Position numbers and translations under genes: made by a program. Of a stretch of DNA of 64,000 nt, positions 52,489 through 60,072 are shown in pieces. Position 1 is the first letter of the stretch; every line of letters starts with the position of its first letter. Source of the DNA: Arthrobacter sp. S41 (GTDB taxonomy: Bacteria; Actinomycetota; Actinomycetes; Actinomycetales; Micrococcaceae). The DNA lies in assembly GCF_004320535.1 (NCBI RefSeq), contig NZ_SIHY01000001.1, forward strand, positions 744,001 to 808,000. Reading direction: 5' to 3'. Below the pieces are notes generated by a model that was not told where the DNA came from, ran no database searches, and saw only the letters and a program-made list of their open reading frames with translations.

Positions 52489-53585
52489 TACCGCTCCTGT
52501 TTGTCGAGAAAACGAGTGTCAACCAGTCCGTCAGCGTCTCCGCCGGTTCCAACGCCTACGGCCAGAGCGTGGTCAACCAGCTCTTGGTAAGTTTCCGGAA
52601 GCGGATCAGAACTAAAGTTGACTTCCTTCAGTGCAGCGGCAATAACCGCTTCATCAAAGGTGCTGCCGTTGGCCTTGGCCAACGCTTCTTGCACTGCCTT
52701 CAACTTTTCCTTGTCGTCAGCGGTGTTCAGCCAATCAATTGCTTCAGTATTGGCATCCACCAATTTCTGAACAGTTTCCGGGTGGCTTGCCATGAAATCT
52801 TTTGAAACCACAAGAACGGTGGTTGGGAACTTACCCTCAGGCCACAGATCAGCTTCATTCACCAATCGGTGACCGCCGTTCTTTTCAACAAGCAATGAGG
52901 CATAAGGTTCTGGAACCCATGCGCCGTCAATCTCACCGCGGCCAAAGAGCTGAGCGACTGTGCCATTCGAGCTTGGTGTCACGGTGGCATCCTGGCTCAG
53001 TTTTAGGCCTTTGACGTAATTGCGTAGGGCCACGTCCTGGGTTCCGCCGAACTGTGGGCTTGCCAGGTTAGTCCCCGCCAATTGCTCTGGATTGGTGATC
53101 TTGTCGTTGACAACTAAACTTGCGCCACCGTAAGCGACACCGGAGATCACATTCAGCGACTCACCATGGCTGGACAGGTAACTGTTCAGCGCTGGGTTTG
53201 GCCCCAAATATGCGGCGTCAATAGCCCCGGAATTCAAGGCTTCCACTGCAGCCGGTCCGGCGTTGAAGATCTGGCTTTCAATCTTCGTGCCGTCCGAGTC
53301 CAGCTGGTCTTTGAGAATTCCCTTGGACTGTGAAATGAGCGCTGGCGCGTGGGTGAGGTTAGCGAAGTAACCAATCTTCAGTTCTTCGGCCGGGCCTTTA
53401 TCAGCGGCGTTGGCCTGAATCTCATTTGGCCCTGGCAGGAAGGTGGTCACAACAGCTGCGGCTGCCAAGACCCCCACAGCGGCTAGGCCTAGGAACCGGC
53501 TACGGTACCCGGTCTTGCCGCTGTGTGCGGTCAAACGTACGCGGTCTTTGTTTTCTGCGGGCTCTGGCAGATCAGGCTGCTTCAT
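52488..53585 (-). CDS. ABC transporter substrate-binding protein, aliphatic sulfonate type
   Basis: 365 residues from ATG 53585 (GAGGAAA upstream; overlaps the cysN stop by 14 bases). A longer frame to 53636 is not used. A basic N-region (about 1-30) precedes a hydrophobic membrane stretch (FLGLAAVGVLAAAAVVTTFL) and the SsuA-like domain: KIGYFANLTHAPALISQ, FNAGPAAVEALNSGAIDAAYLGPNPAL and DGAWVPEPYASLLV. No lipobox Cys follows the hydrophobic stretch, so the protein is probably held by an uncleaved N-terminal anchor or secreted, unlike most Gram-positive binding proteins. Confidence 0.88.
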   Translation of the reverse strand: MKQPDLPEPAENKDRVRLTAHSGKTGYRSRFLGLAAVGVLAAAAVVTTFLPGPNEIQANAADKGPAEELKIGYFANLTHAPALISQSKGILKDQLDSDGTKIESQIFNAGPAAVEALNSGAIDAAYLGPNPALNSYLSSHGESLNVISGVAYGGASLVVNDKITNPEQLAGTNLASPQFGGTQDVALRNYVKGLKLSQDATVTPSSNGTVAQLFGRGEIDGAWVPEPYASLLVEKNGGHRLVNEADLWPEGKFPTTVLVVSKDFMASHPETVQKLVDANTEAIDWLNTADDKEKLKAVQEALAKANGSTFDEAVIAAALKEVNFSSDPLPETYQELVDHALAVGVGTGGDADGLVDTRFLDKQER

Positions 53586-54867
53586 TGTTTTCCTCGATGA
53601 TCCCCGCAGCCAGGGTGCGCCCGGAGGTAGGATCAATCAACAGGAAACTACCGCCAGTACGCGAAGTTGCATACTGCTCGATGGCCAATGCTGCCTGGCT
53701 ACGCAGGGTGATGCGACCCAGGTCATTGAGCTCCAAGCTATCGGCAGGATGCTGCGAGTAGTCGGCCACGTTGATGACATAGTCAACGGTGGAAAGCTTC
53801 GCTGCAGCTACCTTGGTACCGTGCTTGATCAGCAGGCGTTGGCCGTTGGTTAGCTTCACCGGATCCAAGACGCAGATATTCGCTTGGAATTCGCGCTGTG
53901 GGGTTGGCAGCTCACCGGCCACGATCGTGTCGCCTCGAGCAATGTCCAGGTTGGAATCAAGTTCAACAACAATTGCGTCGCCGGCCTGAGCCTGCGTGGA
54001 TTCGCCTGCTGGGGTACTGATCCCCTTCACCCGGCTGGTGACAGGATGACCATTGGAGAGCACCTGTACGGTGTCCCCCACATTCAGGACGCCATCTACC
54101 AAGGTGCCCGCGTAGCCACGGTAATCGCGGTACTGTTCTGGATCTAGCCCTGGAGCAAGTGCACCCTGCGGACGGATCACGTACTGTACGTCCAGTCGTG
54201 CAACGCCGCCGTTAAGCTTTGGTTCGATGTCTTCCAGCAGACCGAGCAGGGTTGGTCCGGTGTACCAGCTAGCTGCCTGCGAAGGCTCAACGACGTTATC
54301 GCCCTGTAGTGCAGAGACTGGAATAACGGTGGTGGATTGGACGCCCAACTCAGCTGCGAGGGATAGTACTTCAGCTTCAATGTCGCCGAAGCCCTTTTCA
54401 TCCCAACCGATTAGGTCCATCTTGTTCACGGCCACTACCAGGCGTGGCACACGCAGCAAGGCGAGCACACCGAGGTGGCGACGGGTCTGTTCCAATACGC
54501 CATTACGTGCGTCAACCAAAACGATCGCCGCATCAGCGGTGGACGCACCGGTGACGGTGTTACGGGTGTACTGAACGTGGCCCGGGCAGTCGGCCAGGAT
54601 GAACGAACGCCTGTCGGTGGAGAAGTAGCGGTAGGCAACATCAATGGTGATGCCCTGCTCGCGTTCTGCACGCAAACCGTCGGTGACCAAAGCTAGATCC
54701 AGGGTTCCGTCGGCACCGCCAAAGCCGCGTTCGGCGCTGGTACGTGCGATGTCATCCAGCGAGTCAGCAAGAATTGCCTTGGCGTCGTGAAGCAGGCGGC
54801 CAACCAAAGTTGATTTGCCGTCGTCCACCGAACCAGCGGTGGCGATGCGCAATAGTGTGGTCGTCAT
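53572..54867 (-). CDS. cysN: Sulfate adenylyltransferase subunit 1 (GTPase)
   Basis: 431 residues from ATG 54867 (MTTTLLRIATAG). EF-Tu-like GTPase: ATAGSVDDGKSTLVGRLL (G1), DCPGHVQYTRN (G3), NKMDLIGWDE (G4), then two beta-barrel domains. With CysD it activates sulfate to APS, driven by GTP hydrolysis. No APS kinase (CysC) domain is fused, in keeping with a direct APS reductase. The start codon follows the cysD stop after one base. Confidence 0.95.
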   Translation of the reverse strand: MTTTLLRIATAGSVDDGKSTLVGRLLHDAKAILADSLDDIARTSAERGFGGADGTLDLALVTDGLRAEREQGITIDVAYRYFSTDRRSFILADCPGHVQYTRNTVTGASTADAAIVLVDARNGVLEQTRRHLGVLALLRVPRLVVAVNKMDLIGWDEKGFGDIEAEVLSLAAELGVQSTTVIPVSALQGDNVVEPSQAASWYTGPTLLGLLEDIEPKLNGGVARLDVQYVIRPQGALAPGLDPEQYRDYRGYAGTLVDGVLNVGDTVQVLSNGHPVTSRVKGISTPAGESTQAQAGDAIVVELDSNLDIARGDTIVAGELPTPQREFQANICVLDPVKLTNGQRLLIKHGTKVAAAKLSTVDYVINVADYSQHPADSLELNDLGRITLRSQAALAIEQYATSRTGGSFLLIDPTSGRTLAAGIIEENNEAA

Positions 54868-54868
54868 T

Positions 54869-55792
54869 TTAGAAGTACCCTTCGGTCTTGCGGTCTTCCA
54901 TACCCGCGGCGGAAATGCGATCATCGGCACGGGTAGCGCCGCGTTCAGTCACGGTGGCGATGGCCAATTCGTCCAGCACCTTGCCAACGGTGTCAGCTGC
55001 GGAGAGCACCGCACCGGTGCAGCTAGCGTCACCAACGGTGCGGTAACGAACCTGCTTGAGGATCACTGGCTCGTCCTCGTTGGGCTGACTGACCGGGGTC
55101 AGCGCACGCCACATGCCATCGCGTTCAAAAACTTCGCGGGTGTGGGCAAAGTAGATCGGAGGCAGTTCAATATTTTCGCGCTCGATGTAGGCCCAGATGT
55201 CGCGTTCGGTCCAATTGGAGATCGGGAACGCGCGTACGTGCCAGTCCGGCTCGTGACGTCCGTTGTAGAGGCTCCAGATTTCTGGGCGCTGATTACGTGG
55301 ATCCCACACACCAAATTCATCGCGCAGCGAGAGGATGCGTTCCTTGGCGCGGGCCTTGTCTTCGTCACGGCGTGCGCCGCCGAAGACAACGTCAAAGCCG
55401 TTGTTTTCAATGGTGTCCAGCAGAACACGAGTCTGCAGGCGGTTACGGGTACCGTCTGGCAGTTCGGTGAGCTCACCGCGGTCGATGTATTCCTGAACGG
55501 AACCAACCACGAGGTTCAGTCCGTACTTTTCCACGACGGAGTCACGGAAGCTCAGGACCTCGTCAAAGTTGTGGCCGGTGTCGATGTGTACCACTGGGAT
55601 TGGCACGCGCAGTGGTGCCACGGCCTTAGCCAACAGGTGCAGGACTACAACGGAGTCCTTGCCGCCGGAGAAGAGCAGACCTGGCTTCTCAAATTCGGCA
55701 AGTACTTCGCGGATGATGTGAATGGATTCGGCTTCCAGAGCGTCCAAGACGCTGCGCTGGGTGCCTGTCGGGGCGTTAGCGATAATAGTCAT
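54869..55792 (-). CDS. cysD: Sulfate adenylyltransferase subunit 2
   Basis: 307 residues. PP-loop ATP pyrophosphatase motif LLFSGGKDSVVVLHLL near residue 42, then VHIDTGHNFDEVL, FGGARRDEDKARAKERI and EREIYAYIERENI-type downstream segment (ERDIWAYIERENIELPPIYFAH). Makes APS from sulfate and ATP with CysN. Ten bases downstream of cysH. Confidence 0.96.
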   Translation of the reverse strand: MTIIANAPTGTQRSVLDALEAESIHIIREVLAEFEKPGLLFSGGKDSVVVLHLLAKAVAPLRVPIPVVHIDTGHNFDEVLSFRDSVVEKYGLNLVVGSVQEYIDRGELTELPDGTRNRLQTRVLLDTIENNGFDVVFGGARRDEDKARAKERILSLRDEFGVWDPRNQRPEIWSLYNGRHEPDWHVRAFPISNWTERDIWAYIERENIELPPIYFAHTREVFERDGMWRALTPVSQPNEDEPVILKQVRYRTVGDASCTGAVLSAADTVGKVLDELAIATVTERGATRADDRISAAGMEDRKTEGYF

Positions 55793-55802
55793 GGCCTTTT
55801 CC

Positions 55803-56525
55803 TTAGATGTGGATGCCGCACTCGGTCTTGTTTAGTCCTGCCCAACGGCCGGCGCGAGGGTCTTCGCCCTCAGCAACTGGCTTGGTGCAGGGTTCACAAC
55901 CGATGGATGGGTAGCCATTAGAGAGCAAGAGGTTCACTGGAACCTGCTTTTCGGTGGCGTAGTCAATGAGCTCGTCAAAGGTCCACGGTGCCAGCGGGTT
56001 GAACTTGATCAGGCCGTGCTTTTCATCAAAAGTGATCAGCTCAGTGTTGGTTCGAGTTGGCGCTTCGTCACGACGTACGCCGGTAAACCATGCACTGTAG
56101 CCAGCCAGCGACTTGGCCAGCGGATCAACCTTGCGCATCTGGCAGCAGGCCGCAGGATTGCTAGCAAAGAGATCCTTGCCGTACTTTTCATCCTGTTCAG
56201 CAACGCTGAGTTCTGGAAAAACGTCTACGACGTTGACGTCCAAAGAGCGGGCAACTTCATCTCGGGTGCTGCGGGTTTCCACAAAGTGGTATCCGGTATC
56301 GAGGAAGAGCACATCTACCTTAGGTAGTTGTTCGGCCACTAGGTGTGGAAGAACCGCATCGGCCATCGAGCAGGCGACAGCAACTTCATTAACATCTAGG
56401 TGCTTAGCGGCAAAGGCGATAACCTCGGCCGCGGTGGCGTCCCATCCCAGTTCTTCGGCGCCGAGCTTTGCGATTTCGCGCAGTTCGGCTTCGGTACGGG
56501 CGCGGGTTGGAGTCTGTTCGCTCAT
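55803..56525 (-). CDS. cysH: Adenylylsulfate (APS) reductase
   Basis: 240 residues. Substrate loop VAVACSMADAVLPHLV, then the cysteine pairs CCQMRKVDPL (about residues 138-147) and CEPCTKP (about 221-224), which coordinate a [4Fe-4S] cluster in APS reductases and are absent from PAPS-specific enzymes. The catalytic Cys is in the terminal ECGIHI motif. Converts APS to sulfite and AMP. Overlaps the sulfite reductase gene by four bases. Confidence 0.96.
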   Translation of the reverse strand: MSEQTPTRARTEAELREIAKLGAEELGWDATAAEVIAFAAKHLDVNEVAVACSMADAVLPHLVAEQLPKVDVLFLDTGYHFVETRSTRDEVARSLDVNVVDVFPELSVAEQDEKYGKDLFASNPAACCQMRKVDPLAKSLAGYSAWFTGVRRDEAPTRTNTELITFDEKHGLIKFNPLAPWTFDELIDYATEKQVPVNLLLSNGYPSIGCEPCTKPVAEGEDPRAGRWAGLNKTECGIHI

Positions 56526-58222
56526 TTCAGTTCATCCTCTTCTGCTCGGTGTGCCCACGAGGCGAATGATTCACCTTCGGTGGCGGTTTCCGAGTAGTTC
56601 TTCACAACACGTTCAACGTATTCGGGCAATTCATCGGCGGCGACCTTCAGGCCTCGCACGGTACGGCCCAAGGCGGCCTCGCCATTTTCGTAACCGGCAA
56701 GGGTACCGCCTAGGTGTACCTGGAATCCGGAAACCTGTTCGCCCTGGTCATTGGTGATCAGCTGTCCCTTAAACCCAATGTCAGCGGTTTGGATACGGGC
56801 GCAAGAGTTCGGGCAACCATTAACATGCAGGCTCAGTGCACGTGGCAGCTTGCCCTCGTGGTCTTTAAGACGATCTTCGATCTTTGCTACGGCATCAATC
56901 GTTGTGTCCTTGGTGTCCACAATGGCCAGCTTGCAGAATTCAATGCCGGTGCAGGCGATAGCCGAACGCTTAAACAGGCTTGGATAGGCCTCAAGCTTCA
57001 GTTCGCGGGCAGCACCGACAAAGTCCTTCACATTGTCCTTAGGAATATCCAAGGCAATGATCTTCTGGTGTGGGGTGGTGCGCAGTCGGGTGGAGCCATG
57101 GGACTGCACCAGATCTGCCAAAGCGATCAGCGACGAGCCCGAAACGCGTCCGGCCGGAGCGGTCAGGCCGATGTAGAACTTGCCATCCTTCTGCTCGTGT
57201 ACTCCGCTGTGGTCCCCTGCTTCTTCAGGCTGAACCGGCAACGGCCCATCAGGAAGTTCATATCCGAGGTATTCGTCCTGCAGCACCTGACGGAACTTTT
57301 CGGTGCCCCACTCGGCCAGCAAGAACTTCAGACGTGCACGGTTGCGTAGGCGACGGAAACCGTAGTCACGGAATATCGAAACAACGCCTTCCCAAACATC
57401 GGGAGCTTGCTCTTCGGTGACAAAGGCACCCAATCGTTCGCCTAGGCGTGGGTTTGCAGACAAGCCGCCGCCAACCCACAGGTCATAGCCCGCGCCCAAT
57501 TCAGGGTGAACCGTAGCGATCAAACCGATGTCGTTGATTTCGTGCACAACGTCTTGGCTTGGGTGGCCGGTGATGGCGGTTTTGAATTTGCGAGGAAGGT
57601 TCGCGAACTCTGGGCGACCAATGTAGCGACGGGAAATCTCAGCAATCACCGGGCTTGGATCAATAAGTTCGTCCTTGCTGATGCCAGCTACAGGAGAACC
57701 GAGGATGACGCGCGGCACGTCGCCGCAGGCCTCGGTGGTGTGTAGGCCTACAGCTTCAAGTCGCTGCCAGATCTCTGGGACGTCAACAACGTCGATCCAG
57801 TGCAGCTGAATGTTCTGACGATCGGTCAGATCCGCAGTGTCGCGGGCGAAGTCGACGGAGATCTGGCCGATGACGCGCAACTGCTCAGTGGTTAGCGCGC
57901 CACCGTCGATGCGCACGCGCAGCATGAAGTAGCGATCTTCAAGTTCTTCAGGGGTCAGCGTTGCAGTCTTGCCACCGGGGATGCCCTGGGCACGCTGGGT
58001 GTAAAGGCCCCACCAGCGGAAGCGTCCGTGCAGGTCCTCAGGATCAATGGAGTCGAAGCCTTGCTTGGAGTAAACGTTCTCGATACGTTCACGCACATTC
58101 AGGCCGTTATCGGCGGCCTTCATCTCTTCGTTGGCGTTCAGCGGCGTGGTGCCGTCGATTTTCCATTGGCCGTTGGGCTTTGACGCCCGTTTTGGACGAG
58201 CGGGTGTGGTTGTCTGCGTCAT
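56522..58222 (-). CDS. sir: Sulfite reductase, ferredoxin-type (siroheme/[4Fe-4S])
   Basis: 566 residues. Duplicated NirA/Sir fold with the four cluster cysteines in ACTGIEFCKL (about residue 425) and CPNSCARIQTADIGF (about 470). DLTDRQNIQLHWIDV and PRVILGSPVAGI are family blocks of the assimilatory nitrite/sulfite reductase family. Operon position with cysH/cysD/cysN favours sulfite over nitrite as substrate. Reduces sulfite to sulfide with electrons from ferredoxin. First gene of the operon. ATG 58222 has a weak ribosome binding site, so the message may be leaderless or depend on a short leader. Confidence 0.93.
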   Translation of the reverse strand: MTQTTTPARPKRASKPNGQWKIDGTTPLNANEEMKAADNGLNVRERIENVYSKQGFDSIDPEDLHGRFRWWGLYTQRAQGIPGGKTATLTPEELEDRYFMLRVRIDGGALTTEQLRVIGQISVDFARDTADLTDRQNIQLHWIDVVDVPEIWQRLEAVGLHTTEACGDVPRVILGSPVAGISKDELIDPSPVIAEISRRYIGRPEFANLPRKFKTAITGHPSQDVVHEINDIGLIATVHPELGAGYDLWVGGGLSANPRLGERLGAFVTEEQAPDVWEGVVSIFRDYGFRRLRNRARLKFLLAEWGTEKFRQVLQDEYLGYELPDGPLPVQPEEAGDHSGVHEQKDGKFYIGLTAPAGRVSGSSLIALADLVQSHGSTRLRTTPHQKIIALDIPKDNVKDFVGAARELKLEAYPSLFKRSAIACTGIEFCKLAIVDTKDTTIDAVAKIEDRLKDHEGKLPRALSLHVNGCPNSCARIQTADIGFKGQLITNDQGEQVSGFQVHLGGTLAGYENGEAALGRTVRGLKVAADELPEYVERVVKNYSETATEGESFASWAHRAEEDELK

Positions 58223-58242
58223 GTATTCAAGCGTAGAAACCT

Positions 58243-58254
58243 ACCCCATGGGGT
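58243..58254. promoter_or_regulatory. 12-bp palindrome before the sulfur operon
   Basis: ACCCCATGGGGT, a perfect palindrome 21 bases upstream of the sulfite reductase start. Its C-tract/G-tract form, TACCCC...GGGGT, resembles sites of CsoR/CstR-type (DUF156) repressors, some of which sense persulfide, but spacing differs. Candidate operator. Confidence 0.5.
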
Positions 58255-58266
58255 CAGCAAGCGCGT

Positions 58267-58282
58267 GCGGTCATATGACCGC
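58267..58282. promoter_or_regulatory. 16-bp palindrome before the sulfur operon
   Basis: GCGGTCATATGACCGC, perfect palindrome, centred 22 bp from the other one, seven bases after the chelatase stop codon. No U-tract. Likely binding site of a sulfur-responsive regulator; identity unknown. Confidence 0.55.
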
Positions 58283-58289
58283 TCAATGA

Positions 58290-59030
58290 CTAAGAAGTTA
58301 GAACTTCGTCATTTGGCGTCACATAACCGGCCGTTTCTAACGTCTCTTTAAGACGCATAAGGAAACATTGAGCAATAGTTACGTCAGGTAACAGCGGTCT
58401 TGTCACAACGTCTGCACCCGTGCTAGCGAGTTTGTGCTGGAAGTACCCGTCGGCCAGCAATGAGCTAAGTACAACCACCGGTCGCTTCATTGCGTCGTCC
58501 ACCACTTGAGCTATTTGTGGTTTGGCCCCGGCGCAATAACCGACCAGCACTTCACGATTCAGAATCTGCGCGATTTGGCTGGCAAGGTCTTGCGCCTGAA
58601 TCTGACCTACTTCTAAACGGGTCCCGGCTGCGGCCAAGACGAGTACCGGATCATTGTCCAAATGTTGTCGTGCGCGACTGGCCAGCACCTGTGCCAATTG
58701 TGGCAAAGGCCCTAGTGGACCGGCTGCAACCGTGTTTTCACGGGATTGCACTGCCTGTGCAATATCTGAGGTTGTGTGTACTCCGTCCGAGACCAGCAGC
58801 GGCAAGATCACTGCTGGTTCGGAATCCGGCAAGGCGGCGACTACATCGTCCAGCGACGGTTGTTGCACGTCGACATATGCTTCATGCCAAGCGAGCTTAA
58901 CCTGCAATTCTTCCTTGGCTAGCGCTTCAAGCTGATCTCGTAAATCGTGGATCAGTTGTTGGCCATTGGCGTTGTCGGTGCCATGAGATGTTGCAAGAAC
59001 GTGAATCGTGCGCGGGGTTGATTGGCTCAT
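58290..59030 (-). CDS. Sirohydrochlorin ferrochelatase-like protein (CbiX/SirB type)
   Basis: 246 residues from ATG 59030 (GAGGA eight bases upstream). The N-terminal active-site histidine pattern VLATSHGT is followed by LPLLVSDGVHTTSDIA. The second half repeats the chelatase fold (PVLVLAAAGTR, VLSSLLADGYFQHKL), as in two-module SirB/CbiX proteins. Catalyses the iron insertion that completes siroheme. Lies directly upstream of the sulfite reductase operon in the same direction, 67 bases away. Confidence 0.87.
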   Translation of the reverse strand: MSQSTPRTIHVLATSHGTDNANGQQLIHDLRDQLEALAKEELQVKLAWHEAYVDVQQPSLDDVVAALPDSEPAVILPLLVSDGVHTTSDIAQAVQSRENTVAAGPLGPLPQLAQVLASRARQHLDNDPVLVLAAAGTRLEVGQIQAQDLASQIAQILNREVLVGYCAGAKPQIAQVVDDAMKRPVVVLSSLLADGYFQHKLASTGADVVTRPLLPDVTIAQCFLMRLKETLETAGYVTPNDEVLTS

Positions 59031-59066
59031 TAGGTTGGTCCTCACCGGTGGGATGCGAAACGTTTG

Positions 59067-59828
59067 TTACGCGTTGCGAATTAGCTTGTGGTTAGCAGCC
59101 TGCGCCTGCGGACGAATCACGATTTCATCCAGGTTCACGTGGGCTGGTGCACTCACCGCGTAGCGGATCACCTCGGCAACGTCTTCGGCGGACAGCGGAT
59201 TTTCCACACCGGCGTAAACACTGTCTGCGGCGCTTTGGTTGCCAAGGCGTCGAAGCGAAAATTCCTCGGTCTGCACAAGACCAGGCAAGATTTCGATGAC
59301 TCGAATACCGTTTTCAACTTCCTCAAGACGGAGCGCTTTGGTCATGGCACGCTCGGCTGCCTTGGCTGCGTTGTACCCACTGCCACCCTCATAGCTGGCC
59401 AACGCCGCAGTTGAGGTCACGTTCAGCACGGTGCCACGAGCTTGGCGTAGTTGCGGAAGCAACGCACGGGTCAGGCGCATAGTTCCCATGACATTTGCCT
59501 GCCACATGAATTCCCAATCTTCATCCACTGCTTCGGCCCAGTACTCGGTGCCGCGTGCGCCACCAGCACAGTTAATCAGTGTGTCTGCACCACCTGCTAC
59601 CTGCACAGTTTTTGCTAGAACATCAACATCTGTTTGGACGCTCACGTCAGCAGGTACCGAAACTGCTCCGGTTTCCTTGGCCAGGGCCTCCAAACGATCA
59701 GCCCTGCGTGCCACGGCAAATACCGTCCACCCCTGATCACGAAGTGCTCGAACAGTTGCTTGACCAATTCCGCTGGAGGCACCAGTGACCACGGCGGAAC
59801 GAGGAGTTTTAGTTTCAAAGTTATCCAT
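59067..59828 (-). CDS. Short-chain dehydrogenase/reductase
   Basis: 253 residues. TGASSGIGQATVRAL (cofactor site) near residue 16, NCAG (NNAG position) near residue 87, Ser and the YNAAKAAE catalytic Tyr/Lys around residue 155-160. The EILPGLVQTEEFSLRR segment is typical of the YdfG/serine-dehydrogenase-like branch that acts on 3-hydroxy acids; this assignment is tentative. A 14-bp palindrome lies 25 bases upstream of its start. Confidence 0.9.
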   Translation of the reverse strand: MDNFETKTPRSAVVTGASSGIGQATVRALRDQGWTVFAVARRADRLEALAKETGAVSVPADVSVQTDVDVLAKTVQVAGGADTLINCAGGARGTEYWAEAVDEDWEFMWQANVMGTMRLTRALLPQLRQARGTVLNVTSTAALASYEGGSGYNAAKAAERAMTKALRLEEVENGIRVIEILPGLVQTEEFSLRRLGNQSAADSVYAGVENPLSAEDVAEVIRYAVSAPAHVNLDEIVIRPQAQAANHKLIRNA

Positions 59829-59852
59829 GCTTCTAACTGTAGGACTAGTTGA

Positions 59853-59866
59853 TTACCAGTTGGTAA
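59853..59866. promoter_or_regulatory. 14-bp inverted repeat upstream of the SDR gene
   Basis: TTACCA-GT-TGGTAA, 25 bases before the SDR start and likely overlapping its promoter. AGTTGATTACC/AGTTGGTAAG also forms an 11-bp-spaced direct repeat. Operator candidate; no regulator gene is adjacent. Confidence 0.45.
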
Positions 59867-60072
59867 GGCATGAATTTCTCTTACGTTTCAACACGGTAAT
59901 TATTTGTTCTGTTACACAGTTTGAAAATGCCCAAATCAACGTGCCGTAGACCAAGCGTCTACCTTTAGGCGCAAAGCCCTGCGAACAAAGGGCGGAAGTA
60001 CTCCTAGTCTTCGTGGCGCAGGCCATGACAACGAATGCCAAGGCACTGCTCAAAACATGAAAGAATAGGGAT

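Noticed and set aside
54815-55921. Long plus-strand ORF of 368 codons
   Set aside because: Antisense shadow of cysD and the cysN start.
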